From positions 124,001 through 188,000 of the forward strand of contig NZ_JACHIF010000001.1 of assembly GCF_014203045.1 (NCBI RefSeq): a stretch of 64,000 nucleotides of DNA. Reading direction: 5' to 3'. Under the pieces are notes generated by a model, which saw nothing but the letters and a program-made list of their open reading frames with translations, had not been told where the DNA came from and made no database searches. Of the stretch, positions 26,030-35,492 are shown piece after piece; position 1 is the first letter of the stretch; each line of letters opens with the position of its first letter. Made by a program: the position numbers and the translations under genes. This stretch comes from Prosthecobacter dejongeii (lineage in GTDB: Bacteria; Verrucomicrobiota; Verrucomicrobiia; Verrucomicrobiales; Verrucomicrobiaceae).

Positions 26030-28432
26030 ATGAGCGAATCTACCCCTTCTTTCCGTCCGTGTCCTAAATGTGGTGAACCCATGACTGAGAGCACCAGTCA
26101 TGACCTATGCCCCGTCTGCCTCATGGGGGTGGCCATGAACTGGACACAAGCGACCCAACCTGTATCGCCCCCCCAGAAGCTGCTGACGCCGGAGGAACTG
26201 GCACCCCACTTTCCACAACTCGAGGTGCTGGAACTCATCGGGCGGGGCGGCATGGGCGTGGTGTATAAGGCGAAACAAAAGAGCCTGGACCGTTTTGTCG
26301 CTCTCAAGCTTCTCTCACCGGATACTGAGAAAGATCACGCCTTTGCTCAACGCTTTGCCACGGAAGCGCGGGCGCTGGCCCAGATGGTTCATCAAAACAT
26401 CGTCACGGTGTATGACTTCGGGGAAAGCGGTGGTTTTTACTACCTGCTGATGGAGTACGTGGATGGAGTCAACCTCCGACAGGCGATGCAAGCAGGGCGT
26501 ATCACGCCTGAGCAAGCGCTGACCATCGTCCCACCGGTCTGCGAAGCGCTGCAATATGCGCATGAGAGAGGGATTGTGCACCGTGATATCAAGCCTGAAA
26601 ATCTCCTCCTAAACAAACAGGGACAGATCAAAATAGCCGACTTTGGCATCGCTAAAATGGTGGGGCATGCCGAGCCAAATGAAGAGGCCAATAGTCATCC
26701 CCAGGAAGGCCACACCACCTTTGTCGGCGGAACTCCGCCTTACATGGCCCCTGAACAAAAAGAGCGAGCAGCCCCAGATCACAGAGCAGACATTTATTCA
26801 CTAGGGGTGGTGCTGTATGAGCTGCTCACAGGAGAACTTCCCACGGCCAGCCTGCAACTGCCGTCTGAACGTATCCAGGTGGATGTGCGCCTGGATGAGA
26901 TCGTATTACGGGCTCTGGAAAAATCCCCCGAATTGCGATTTCAAACGGCAGCCGATTTCCGCACGCAACTGGCCACGATCCATCACGCTCCCCAATCTGC
27001 TTCGCCACCACTCAAAAGATCTAGCCACAAAGCCAGCACTCTACAAGTCGCCACCCTATCGGTGATTGGTACCTTGATCGTCCTTTTCAGCCTCATCCTG
27101 GTCAGCCGGTTTTTTTATTCAAAATCTGGTCGCACACCTAACAGCAAGTATCGTCTAGCCGATGTGCGTGGATCGACCGATATGACTAGAGGCATCATTG
27201 AGCCTACTCGCATCCCTCTCCAGTGGCATGCCGAAGGTGGCTTTCGACGTGTGGGAAGCTACAAACCGATCCTTCTCAAGACGACCCCAAATAAACCTGA
27301 TCACGTCAGCCGCACTCCAGACAATTTGATCCGCCCTTTCTATGCAGAGGTAAAGCTAGGCTCGAAGACTTTGTCCAAATTCAACACCCTCACTTTTTTA
27401 GTGGACCGGGCCGTGGGGAAAACAGAGACCCGCGTGATACTGGACAGCAATGGGAATGGTGACCTCACCGATGACAGCCCCGCTGAATTGGAGCATGTGG
27501 GCCGTCTCAAAGACGGTAGTTTCAGCTTAAGTGGCACAGGCTGGGCGAGTCTTCCTTATGAGGGAGAATCGTCTCGAGTGAGTGTGCGTTTCCACACAAT
27601 ACCTCAGTCTCTGGATAGCGAGAACCCTCCTACCGTGGTTTATTCCCTGGATGGTTATGCCGAGGGTAAAATCCAAGGCCCTAGAGGAATCTGGCTGCCC
27701 ATTGTTTTGAGAGATTCAGATGGAGATGGGGACTTTAGCACAGGGCCCTCCATTCATGTGGATACGGATGCAGATGGCGAATACCGACGCACGGGAAAGT
27801 TCTTTGGCGATGCGAGGGCCTTTCAGATCAATCAGGTTAAATTTCTCATCTCGGATATTCCACCCTCTGGAACGGCCATGGTTCAAGCTGCCCATATCGG
27901 GACTCAAGAACCTTTGATTGATCACTCTATCGCCCCCAAGAAAACACCTTCACCGACCACGCCAAAGACAGGTCTTATAGGCGCAAAAATTCTGCCTGGA
28001 GAAGTGGCCCCCACATTCACTGCCACCACGATGAATCATGGCGCAGTGGAGATGCCAAAGAGTTACAAAGGCAAGATTCTGCTACTGGACTTTTGGGCCA
28101 CTTGGTGTGGCCCATGCATCCGGGAATTGCCAAATGTCTCCGCTGCTTATGAAAAGTATCATGATCAGGGACTGGAGGTTTTGAGCATCAGCTTAGATAC
28201 AGAAAAGAGTCTCGACAATCTCCCTGCGATACTTACCAAACATCGCATGGTGTGGCCCCAAGTGTGTGATGCGGCCAAATTTGATTCAGCCCTGGTAAAA
28301 CTATATGGCATCCGTGGCATCCCTGCCACCGTGCTGATAGATGGGGATAGCGGTAAGATCTTAGCTACGGATCTTCGCGGGACTTCACTTGATACCAAGA
28401 TCGCCGAAGTTATGGCAAAACGAAATCCATAA
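26030..28432 (+). CDS. Transmembrane Ser/Thr protein kinase with C-terminal TlpA-like thioredoxin domain
   Basis: This protein of about 800 residues has an N-terminal zinc ribbon (CPKCGEP...CPVC, residues 11-29). The protein kinase domain (about 65-315) has the G-loop IGRGGMGVVYKAK, the VALKLL lysine, catalytic HRDIKPEN (184-191), DFG (203-205) and APE. One membrane helix follows (about 337-362). The outer part has three EF-hand-like Asp loops (DSNGNGDLTDD near 471, DSDGDGDFSTG near 561, DTDADGEY near 577). A TlpA/ResA-type thioredoxin domain (about 650-800) has LLDFWATWCGPC and the cis-Pro segment GIRGIPATVLID. All catalytic residues of both enzymes look intact. Kinase and redox domains should lie on opposite sides of the membrane. 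It follows the sigma gene in one operon. The ATG at 26030 is preferred to an upstream TTG. Confidence 0.92.
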   Translation: MSESTPSFRPCPKCGEPMTESTSHDLCPVCLMGVAMNWTQATQPVSPPQKLLTPEELAPHFPQLEVLELIGRGGMGVVYKAKQKSLDRFVALKLLSPDTEKDHAFAQRFATEARALAQMVHQNIVTVYDFGESGGFYYLLMEYVDGVNLRQAMQAGRITPEQALTIVPPVCEALQYAHERGIVHRDIKPENLLLNKQGQIKIADFGIAKMVGHAEPNEEANSHPQEGHTTFVGGTPPYMAPEQKERAAPDHRADIYSLGVVLYELLTGELPTASLQLPSERIQVDVRLDEIVLRALEKSPELRFQTAADFRTQLATIHHAPQSASPPLKRSSHKASTLQVATLSVIGTLIVLFSLILVSRFFYSKSGRTPNSKYRLADVRGSTDMTRGIIEPTRIPLQWHAEGGFRRVGSYKPILLKTTPNKPDHVSRTPDNLIRPFYAEVKLGSKTLSKFNTLTFLVDRAVGKTETRVILDSNGNGDLTDDSPAELEHVGRLKDGSFSLSGTGWASLPYEGESSRVSVRFHTIPQSLDSENPPTVVYSLDGYAEGKIQGPRGIWLPIVLRDSDGDGDFSTGPSIHVDTDADGEYRRTGKFFGDARAFQINQVKFLISDIPPSGTAMVQAAHIGTQEPLIDHSIAPKKTPSPTTPKTGLIGAKILPGEVAPTFTATTMNHGAVEMPKSYKGKILLLDFWATWCGPCIRELPNVSAAYEKYHDQGLEVLSISLDTEKSLDNLPAILTKHRMVWPQVCDAAKFDSALVKLYGIRGIPATVLIDGDSGKILATDLRGTSLDTKIAEVMAKRNP

Positions 28433-28436
28433 AAGA

Positions 28437-29885
28437 TCATACAGCCGATGGCAGTCGGACCTCAAAGCAGGTGCCTTCCCCAGAAGCACTTCGCAGGGTG
28501 ATGCTGCCCCCATGATTCTCCACGATAGCTTTGGCGATCGCCAAGCCCAGGCCCGAATGCCCTGAAGTGCCGGTGCGGGCCTGGTCCGCACGATAAAAAC
28601 GCTCAAACACATGCGCCTGATGTTCTTCAGCGATTCCCGGCCCATCATCCTTCACCCAGAAGACAGCTTGCTCAGCTTCGATGAAACATGACAGCGTCAC
28701 ATTACCTCCATGTTGCAGGGCATTTGCGATGAGATTGGTGGCTAAAAGGGACAGGGTTTCTGCATCGACTCGGCACATCGTTGGAGTGAGAGCAGTCTCA
28801 ATATGGAAACCTCGCTCACGAGCGAGTGGAGCAAGGTGATTAGCAGCCTCTTTCAGCACAAAAGAAAGGTCACATGAAGCATGTACGCTTACGGCAGCAG
28901 GAGGGTTCTCTTGACGGGCAAGCAAAAGCAGCGACTCCACCAAACGCCGCATGCGCTGGGCCGTCGCCTCACAGGTTTCCAGAGCTTCACGATATTCTTC
29001 CGTTGAGCGATCACGTTTGAGCAGACGATGGGTTTCTGAGAGCAGAATGGTGATGGGGGTGCGTAACTCATGAGAAGCATCTGCCGTGAACTGGCGCTGA
29101 CGCTCAAAGGCCGCATGCAGTCGCTCGAAGGTCTGGTTCAGCACTTCACTCAGTTCCCCCAACTCCGTATCCATCTCACGGATGTCAATTCTCTCCTCTA
29201 GATTCCCCTCCGCGATGCGTGCGGCCGTTTGGCTAATGGTGCGAATGGGGCGTATGGCACGACCTGAAAGCCACCAACCGCCGATCAAACCCAATAACCA
29301 AACGCCAAGACCAATGGATAAATGCAACCAAGCCATGCTGTGCATCTCATGCAACTCAGGGGTGATATCCCGCCCCACCACGACCTTTAGCCCATGAACC
29401 GAACTACGCAGAGTTTCACGGCGAGAGCCGATGCTGCGAGTCTCCTCTACCAAATCCGCAGATGGCAAAGGCAGAAAAACCAGATCTGTTGGAGCATTCT
29501 CGGACTGAAGAATGATTTGATCATTCCGATCTCGAACACTGAAGTAGGCATACCCAGGCTGAGTGCCGCTGTACTGCGTCAGGATGGTTTCTGGCAACTG
29601 CACAGGCTGGCTGACGAGACGACGGATAAAGTCGGCAGGCGCAAACAAAGGACGAGGGGTAGGCTCCTCCCCAGGAGCAGAGGATTCAGGACGGTTTTGC
29701 ACCGCGTCTAGCATGGAGCGCACAAGATTGCGCTCCATCTGGCTAAGTTCTTTATCCAATCTCTGCATTTGGTTATCACGCGCCAAGCGGTAAGCGGGGG
29801 CCGTGGACCCCGCTACGACGAGAAGCAGCAACAGTCCGTGCCAGGCCTGCAACCGCCAGCGCAGAGAGTGGAAAAAAATCTTCAT
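28437..29885 (-). CDS. Membrane sensor histidine kinase
   Basis: This 482-residue kinase has two membrane helices (LLLLLVVAGSTAPAYRL near 18-34 and LSIGLGVWLLGLIGGWWLSG near 190-210) around a periplasmic sensor of about 150 residues. A HAMP segment follows (IRPIRTISQTAARIAEGNLEERI), then the HisKA phosphoacceptor box (DASHELRTPITIL) and the HATPase domain (NLIANALQHGG, DDGPGIAEEH, GHSGLGLAIAK). It is the last gene of the efflux operon and overlaps the response regulator by 4 bp, so the two form a pair. Its stop is 4 bp from that of the convergent kinase-TlpA gene. The signal is unknown; envelope stress or the exported substrate are plausible. Confidence 0.96.
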   Translation of the reverse strand: MKIFFHSLRWRLQAWHGLLLLLVVAGSTAPAYRLARDNQMQRLDKELSQMERNLVRSMLDAVQNRPESSAPGEEPTPRPLFAPADFIRRLVSQPVQLPETILTQYSGTQPGYAYFSVRDRNDQIILQSENAPTDLVFLPLPSADLVEETRSIGSRRETLRSSVHGLKVVVGRDITPELHEMHSMAWLHLSIGLGVWLLGLIGGWWLSGRAIRPIRTISQTAARIAEGNLEERIDIREMDTELGELSEVLNQTFERLHAAFERQRQFTADASHELRTPITILLSETHRLLKRDRSTEEYREALETCEATAQRMRRLVESLLLLARQENPPAAVSVHASCDLSFVLKEAANHLAPLARERGFHIETALTPTMCRVDAETLSLLATNLIANALQHGGNVTLSCFIEAEQAVFWVKDDGPGIAEEHQAHVFERFYRADQARTGTSGHSGLGLAIAKAIVENHGGSITLRSASGEGTCFEVRLPSAV

Positions 29886-30532
29886 GCGATGCAGTAGCCG
29901 TGACCTCGGCGTGTGGTGATGATGTCCGCGCCTAGCTTCTTGCGCAAATTCGAAACATGCACGTCCAGGAGGTTTGACAGCGTGCTATCTTCTTCATCGA
30001 AAAGGTGTTCGTAGAGAGTGGTGCGAGTGACCACCTGCCCGCGGTGTAGAGCTAGATACTCCAGCAACGCATACTCGCGCGCTGTTAGTGGCACCTCCTG
30101 GCCTGAGAGTTTCACGAGACGAAATGCTGTGTCCAGCGACAGAGGGCCGATCTCCAACACGGGGTGAGTTTGACCTGCTGCCCGCCGAATAAGAGCCCGC
30201 AGACGAGCCAGCAGTTCCTCAATATCGAAAGGTTTGGTGAGGTAATCGTCGGCGCCTTGATCCAAGCCCTTTACGCGGTCTTGAATGGTATCTTTGGCCG
30301 TTAGCATCAGCACTGGAGTTTTACAGGTGGGGCGCAGCCGAGCGAGAACTTCCCAGCCATTCATATGCGGCATCATCACATCCAGCACGATGGCATCATA
30401 ATTTTCATCCAAGGCTTTGGTTAGGCCTTCCACACCATCCAGTGCGGTATCCACCGCATAATTTTCCTCCCGCAAATTCGCCGCTAGGCTACGGAGGAGA
30501 TGCGGATCATCTTCGATGACGAGGATTCTCAT
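29882..30532 (-). CDS. OmpR-family response regulator
   Basis: This 216-residue regulator has a receiver domain (IEDDPHLL acidic pair, phosphoacceptor Asp in DAIVLDVMMP near residue 51, conserved Thr in LMLTAKD and Lys in DYLTKPF). An OmpR/PhoB winged helix follows (LTAREYALLEYLALHRGQVVTRTTLYEHLFDEE, VDVHVSNLRKKLG, ITTRRGHGYCI). It lies 8 bp after the ABC permease gene and overlaps the histidine kinase gene by 4 bp. Being in the same operon as the exporter suggests it autoregulates that operon. Confidence 0.96.
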   Translation of the reverse strand: MRILVIEDDPHLLRSLAANLREENYAVDTALDGVEGLTKALDENYDAIVLDVMMPHMNGWEVLARLRPTCKTPVLMLTAKDTIQDRVKGLDQGADDYLTKPFDIEELLARLRALIRRAAGQTHPVLEIGPLSLDTAFRLVKLSGQEVPLTAREYALLEYLALHRGQVVTRTTLYEHLFDEEDSTLSNLLDVHVSNLRKKLGADIITTRRGHGYCIA

Positions 30533-30540
30533 GGTGGCGA

Positions 30541-31755
30541 TTATTCGTGGCGCAGAGCTTCGATGGGATCAAGCTTGGCCGCACGACGGGCGGGGGTAAA
30601 GCCGAACAACACCCCCACAGCGGTGGAGAAGAAAAAGGCCACCAGATTGATCTGGGGATCAAAAACAAACGTCACCTGGATGAGCTGGGCCAGGCCAAAG
30701 CATAATGCAAAAGCTGTAAGGATGCCGACGAGACCACCGATGGAGGAAAGCGTGATGGCCTCCACTAGAAACTGTAGCAGCACCTCTCTGGCCCGCGCTC
30801 CGATGGCCAGACGAATGCCAATCTCCCGGGTGCGCTCCGTCACGGAGACCAGCATGATGTTCATGATGCCGATGCCTCCCACCAGCAAGCTCACTCCGGC
30901 CACAGCAGCGAGGAGGGTAGTCATCATGCGAGTGGAGGCACTCAATGTCTCCGCGATCTGGCGAGTATCGAAGACATTAAAATTGTCCTCTTGGTTAGGC
31001 TGCAAATTACGGCGCTGACGCATCAGGGAAGAAATGTCCTCAATGAGGACTTCGCTGTTCGAGCCATCCTCCGCTGAAATGGTGATCTGGCTGACTTCAC
31101 GTGCAGAGGTTTTGCCCGTTAGACGCCGCTGTAAGGTAGTGAGGGGGACGATGATGGTATCATCTTGATCGCCCATGCCGGACTGACCTTTGCTAGCCAG
31201 CACCCCGATAATCTCACAGGAAGCTTTACCAAGACGAATCTTCATCCCAACAGGGTTTTGATTGCCGAAAAGATTCGTCTTTACCGTATGCCCGATGACA
31301 CAGACAGCTTTACCAGCTTTGAAATCTGCATCGTTGAAAAGGCGACCATCCTCAAGTGTCCATTTATTGATGTAAAAGTAGGGCGGAGTTGTCCCTGTGA
31401 CGGAAGTCATGCGCGCATTTTGCAGATAAACCGTGCTCATAGAGGAGCTGCTCACAGGGGCAATCGCTGCGATGTTAGGCACTTGATCCTCGATGGCTTG
31501 CACATCTTTTTGGGTAAATTGAGGCACCCCAGCGGAGGCAGATCTGGGGCCGAAACCCATTCCTGGGCGCAACACCAGAAGGTTACTCCCCAAATTGGAA
31601 ATTTGATTTTTCACTGCCTGCGTCGTGGCCTGCCCCAGTGTGACCATGGTGATGACGGCAGCCACCCCGATGATGACACCTAACACAGTCAGAAACGCCC
31701 GCATGAGATTGCGACGGATTTCGCGCAGGGCGATGGAGAAGGCATTCCAGAGCAT
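30541..31755 (-). CDS. MacB-like ABC transporter permease
   Basis: This 404-residue permease has the FtsX/MacB layout: an N-terminal helix (RAFLTVLGVIIGVAAVITMVTLG), a large periplasmic MacB_PCD domain (about 45-275), then three C-terminal helices (LLAAVAGVSLLVGGIGIMNIMLVSVTERTREIGIRLAIGAR onward and a final pair). The VTERTREIGIRxAIGA loop is the coupling segment to the ATPase. The start at ATG 31755 leaves a 10-bp gap after the ATPase gene; an upstream in-frame start would overlap it. Here the ATPase and permease of MacB are separate polypeptides, as in many Gram-negative homologues. Confidence 0.94.
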   Translation of the reverse strand: MLWNAFSIALREIRRNLMRAFLTVLGVIIGVAAVITMVTLGQATTQAVKNQISNLGSNLLVLRPGMGFGPRSASAGVPQFTQKDVQAIEDQVPNIAAIAPVSSSSMSTVYLQNARMTSVTGTTPPYFYINKWTLEDGRLFNDADFKAGKAVCVIGHTVKTNLFGNQNPVGMKIRLGKASCEIIGVLASKGQSGMGDQDDTIIVPLTTLQRRLTGKTSAREVSQITISAEDGSNSEVLIEDISSLMRQRRNLQPNQEDNFNVFDTRQIAETLSASTRMMTTLLAAVAGVSLLVGGIGIMNIMLVSVTERTREIGIRLAIGARAREVLLQFLVEAITLSSIGGLVGILTAFALCFGLAQLIQVTFVFDPQINLVAFFFSTAVGVLFGFTPARRAAKLDPIEALRHE

Positions 31756-31765
31756 GGTGGTGAGG

Positions 31766-32470
31766 TTAAGGTTTCGTGCGGATGTCAGACTCGATGAGGC
31801 CATCTTTGACCCTCACGATTCGTTTGGCATGTGTGGCCACTTCATCCTCATGGGTCACCATGAGCACGGTGATGCCCCGGTCTTCATTCAGCCGCGTCAG
31901 CAACTCCATGATTTCATCGGTGGTGCGAGTATCGAGATTCCCCGTTGGCTCATCGGCAAACAAGGTGCTGGGACGGGTGACGATGGCACGGGCGATGGCG
32001 ACACGCTGCTGCTGACCGCCGGAAAGCTCTGCCGGGGTGTTGCGCATTTTGTTAGGCAGTCCCACGGAAACTAGCGCCTCTTGAGCACGCTCACGCCGCT
32101 CTTTTTTAGACAGTCCACGATAGACGAGTGGCAGCTCCACATTTTCCAAGGAACTGGTGCGGGCCAGAAGATTAAACCCCTGAAAAATGAAACCTAGAGC
32201 ATGACGCCGCAGCAGAGAACGTTGATCCGCATTCAGGCGCTCTACGGCAATATCCTGATAAAGGTAGTTGCCCGATGTGGGGGTATCTAGGCAGCCCAGA
32301 AGATTCATCAAAGTGGACTTGCCAGAGCCACTGGGGCCCATGACAGCCACAAATTCACCTTTATTGATTTGCAGATCTACCCCTCGCAGTGCTTGGAAGG
32401 CTGCATCTCCTTGACCATAAGTTTTGGTCAAACGTCGTAACTGAATCAGGCTAGTATCAGAGGCACTCAT
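31766..32470 (-). CDS. MacB/LolD-type ABC transporter ATPase
   Basis: This 234-residue ATPase shows Walker A GPSGSGKST (about 42-50), the Q-loop region LGFIFQGFNLL, signature LSGGQQQRVAIARA, Walker B TLFADEPTGNLD and the switch His in VTHEDEVA. This length and subfamily are typical of MacB and Lol ATPases that act with a single-type permease. It overlaps the adaptor gene by 4 bp and precedes the permease by 10 bp. The complex should drive export through the adaptor and the outer-membrane channel encoded upstream. Confidence 0.96.
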   Translation of the reverse strand: MSASDTSLIQLRRLTKTYGQGDAAFQALRGVDLQINKGEFVAVMGPSGSGKSTLMNLLGCLDTPTSGNYLYQDIAVERLNADQRSLLRRHALGFIFQGFNLLARTSSLENVELPLVYRGLSKKERRERAQEALVSVGLPNKMRNTPAELSGGQQQRVAIARAIVTRPSTLFADEPTGNLDTRTTDEIMELLTRLNEDRGITVLMVTHEDEVATHAKRIVRVKDGLIESDIRTKP

Positions 32471-33795
32471 GGAGTTACTGCATTAGCACGCGTGATAACG
32501 GCGAGATCTTCAACCACACCTTCACCTGTGATTTCAGTGTGACGCCCGTCAGTGAGCCCGGTCTTCACCGTGAGCGGCTGAGGCCGCCCATCTTTGAGGA
32601 TCCAGATACGAGCCTGACCTGGAACTTTTTTGGCGACAGTCTCTTCATTTTTGGAACTACCTGGCCCACCGCTTCCACTGGATCTGCGGGTGGGCCGAGG
32701 AATAAGACTTTGCACAAAAGATTTCTTCGCTTCGCCCCCCTTGGGACTGCCTGAAGATGATTCGGGACTGAAACGCAAGGCAGCATTGGAAACGACGAGC
32801 ACTCCCTGACTCTCAGCCACATTCACATCGGCTGTGGCTGTCATGCCCGGTCGCAAACTTAAGTCCGTATTGGCCACTTCCAGTTCGACCTCATAAGTGA
32901 CCACATTGTCTGTCACGGCAGAGCCAAAGGCGACCTTGGTAACGGTAGCGTTATAGGATCTGTCCGGCCAAGCATCCACCGTAAAGCTAGCTTTTTGGCC
33001 TTTAGCCACCCGTCCGATATCGGCCTCAGCGACGGCGACTTTCAGCTTCATGTGCTCCAGGTTCTCGGCGATGACAAAGAGCTCAGGAGCAGTGAAGCTG
33101 GCGGCCACAGTTTGACCAGGCTCCAGACTCCGAGTGAGAACGATGCCCTCAATGGGCGAGCGTAAGATCGCATTTTGCTGGTCGCTTTCATTCGCTCTTA
33201 GCTCCGCCTCTGACTGCTCCACCGCAGCTTTAGCACTGGCCAGATCTGCCTGTGCACGTGCCACGGCAGCGTTAGCCGTAACCATGTCTGCTTTCGACGG
33301 CGTTCTACCTCCACTGAGTTTGTGCAATTCTTGGAGACGTGCGAGAGTTGCCTCATTCTCTTTCAGGGTGGCCTCCACCTGCTTGACTTTGGCTTTGGCA
33401 GAATTGACTGCTGCTCGGCTGCTGTCGGTATCCTGGTCCAAACGGCGGATGGTGATCTTCGCTAGAGGCTGGTCTTTTTTCACTCGATCATTGGTGTCCA
33501 CATAGACCTCATCGGTGGTTCCAGAAAGGACACTGCCAATGGTCACTTCATTGGTCGGTTCGAGATTGCCAGTGGCAGTGATGGTGAGGCCGATGTCCCC
33601 ACGTGCAAGCGGTTCCGTCACGTAGAGAGGAGGTGGTGCGGCAGGCTCGTGGGTCTTGGTCCAAATAAAATAGGCTGCATACGCAAGGGCCGCAGATCCG
33701 AGGATCCAGGCCATCCAGCCTAACCAACTGCGCTTTTTCTGACTGCCGATCAGCTCGCTTAAATCAACGGGGGTAGTGGCTGAATGTGATTCCAT
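32467..33795 (-). CDS. MacA-like periplasmic adaptor (HlyD/RND adaptor family)
   Basis: This 442-residue adaptor has one N-terminal membrane helix (SWLGWMAWILGSAALAYAAYFIW), a biotinyl-lipoyl half-motif (GNLEPTNEVTIGSVLSGTTDEVYVDTNDRVKKDQPLAKI), a long coiled-coil hairpin (about 125-215), the second lipoyl half (ILRSPIEGIVLTRSLEPGQTV) and a beta-barrel domain (KASFTVDAWPDRSYNATVTKV). Unusual is a Ser/Gly/Lys-rich insertion of about 50 residues (about 350-400) before the membrane-proximal domain. It bridges the ABC pump to the outer-membrane factor encoded just upstream in the same operon. Confidence 0.93.
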   Translation of the reverse strand: MESHSATTPVDLSELIGSQKKRSWLGWMAWILGSAALAYAAYFIWTKTHEPAAPPPLYVTEPLARGDIGLTITATGNLEPTNEVTIGSVLSGTTDEVYVDTNDRVKKDQPLAKITIRRLDQDTDSSRAAVNSAKAKVKQVEATLKENEATLARLQELHKLSGGRTPSKADMVTANAAVARAQADLASAKAAVEQSEAELRANESDQQNAILRSPIEGIVLTRSLEPGQTVAASFTAPELFVIAENLEHMKLKVAVAEADIGRVAKGQKASFTVDAWPDRSYNATVTKVAFGSAVTDNVVTYEVELEVANTDLSLRPGMTATADVNVAESQGVLVVSNAALRFSPESSSGSPKGGEAKKSFVQSLIPRPTRRSSGSGGPGSSKNEETVAKKVPGQARIWILKDGRPQPLTVKTGLTDGRHTEITGEGVVEDLAVITRANAVTP

Positions 33796-33824
33796 AATAA
33801 GAAGGTGATGAAATGAAGCTAACC

Positions 33825-35234
33825 CTAGGATGACCAGCCACCGCCGAGGGCCTTGTAGAGCTGAATATGAGCACTGGCGCGATCTCCCCGGGTGAGGGTT
33901 TGCTGCTCTTCCAGGCTCAAAAGTGTGCGTTGCGTATCCAGCACTTGCAGAAGATCAATCTGCCCAGCTTCATAGCTCTGTGCGGCCAGAGTGGCTGCCT
34001 CTCTGGCAGAGGTCACCGCGCCATCCAGAGTACGCAGCCGCTCGCTGCTGCGGCTGACGGCAATGAGGGCATTCTCCACTTCCGATAAGGCCTGTAACAC
34101 CGTGGATTCATAAGCAATAAGCGCCTGTTTTTCCTGGGCACTCTGAATATGGATGGTCTGCCGGATGCGCCCTGCATTGAAGATGGGGGCCGACAGATTT
34201 CCCAACAGGCTAGCTGCGGCGACTTCAGGAGAGAGCAGACTGCCCGCCTTCAGGGCATCCACCCCCAGAGAGCCGCTGAGGGTTAAGTTGGGGTAACGTT
34301 CCTTTTCGGCGGATCTAGTCCGTGCCACCGCTGCCTCCACACCACGTTCCGCAGCCCGCACATCTGGCCGCTGGCGCAGGGTGTCTGCGGGAATACCCAG
34401 AGCCAAAACCGAAGCAGGCACAGGCACACGGCGGGGTGAAGATAGCAGGGCATTCAATGCGCCAGGGGTCTTGCCAGAAAGTAAGGCGAGGTGGTTTTGA
34501 GTCTGTTCGATTGTCTGCTTTAAGGTGGGCAGTGTGGCACGCGCCTGCTCCAGGGTGCTGGCGGCCTGCTGAGTTTCAAAGGAGGTGCTTTCACCTGCCT
34601 GCTCACGCCAGCGGGTGATCTGCACGGTATCCCCACGGGTAGATAGATTTCGTTGATACACTTCCAGTTGGGCCTGAGCGGTGCGGAGGTCCACATAAGC
34701 TTCTGCCACTTCGGCGGCGAGGGTCACCTGGGCAGCGTGATAGTTTTCAGTGGCTTGGGCGAGGTCTGAGGAAGCTGCTTTGACGTTCTGTCGTAGCTTG
34801 CCAAAAAGATCCACCTCCCAACTCATATCCACACTGGCACTGTAGCTTTCATTCGTGGAAAGGCCCGTCAGTTTGCTGTCGCTGCGTTCCCCACGGCCTG
34901 AAGTACCAGTCGTGATCGAGGGAAAAAGCGTGGATTTTTCCACCCCACGACGAGCCCTGGATTCGTCAATCCGGGCCAGTGCCGTTCGCACATCAGGACT
35001 GGATTGCAAAGCCTGGACGAGCAGTTGATTGAGGACAGGATCATTCAACCGCCGCCACCACTGCGTGAGGCCAGCGGTATCCAGCGGCACCACCCCCGAT
35101 TTTTTTCCATTCCATACGGCAGGGATAGCCAAGTCACTCTCATGCCGTGAAACGGAACTACAGCCCCCAATCAGCATGGCTAGAGTCAATCCAGTCAGGC
35201 CAATGACGAGGCGGGAGGGGTTGGTGATTTTCAT
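33825..35234 (-). CDS. NodT-family outer-membrane efflux lipoprotein (TolC-like)
   Basis: This 469-residue protein has a lipoprotein signal (LTLAMLIGGCSS, lipobox Cys about residue 25). Two outer-membrane efflux protein repeats follow (QSSPDVRTALARIDESRARRG... and the second half around RPDVRAAERGVEAAVARTRSAEKERYPNLTLSGSLG). It forms the trimeric channel of a tripartite exporter. It is the first gene of the operon exporter-adaptor-ATPase-permease-regulator-kinase. The start is at ATG 35234, so that the signal peptide begins correctly. An inverted repeat lies 47 bp upstream. Confidence 0.94.
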   Translation of the reverse strand: MKITNPSRLVIGLTGLTLAMLIGGCSSVSRHESDLAIPAVWNGKKSGVVPLDTAGLTQWWRRLNDPVLNQLLVQALQSSPDVRTALARIDESRARRGVEKSTLFPSITTGTSGRGERSDSKLTGLSTNESYSASVDMSWEVDLFGKLRQNVKAASSDLAQATENYHAAQVTLAAEVAEAYVDLRTAQAQLEVYQRNLSTRGDTVQITRWREQAGESTSFETQQAASTLEQARATLPTLKQTIEQTQNHLALLSGKTPGALNALLSSPRRVPVPASVLALGIPADTLRQRPDVRAAERGVEAAVARTRSAEKERYPNLTLSGSLGVDALKAGSLLSPEVAAASLLGNLSAPIFNAGRIRQTIHIQSAQEKQALIAYESTVLQALSEVENALIAVSRSSERLRTLDGAVTSAREAATLAAQSYEAGQIDLLQVLDTQRTLLSLEEQQTLTRGDRASAHIQLYKALGGGWSS

Positions 35235-35280
35235 GAAACGGTGGGTCAGTGGTCTGCTCCCTCCCGCACATTCCCCAGCC

Positions 35281-35297
35281 AACCTTTAGAAAAGGTT
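35281..35297. promoter_or_regulatory. Inverted repeat upstream of the efflux operon
   Basis: AACCTTT-AGA-AAAGGTT, a perfect 7-bp dyad with a 3-nt spacer, lies 47 bp upstream of the first gene of the exporter operon (minus strand). It is a candidate site for the operon's own response regulator or for another repressor. Confidence 0.35.
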
Positions 35298-35492
35298 AAG
35301 ACACTCAAAAAAGTGCGAGAAAGATGCCTCCCCTTTTCTTGTCCGTGATTCAGGGAGCGAGAGTTCTTGATTTCCCAGCTCCCGTTAATCGAATCTCTGC
35401 ATTAGATCGGCTCTATAAGCTCCTCTCAATAGCGACATAAAATAAGACACTAACCTTGATGTTTTAGTCATGGGCTTGGGGGCCCATTGGCA

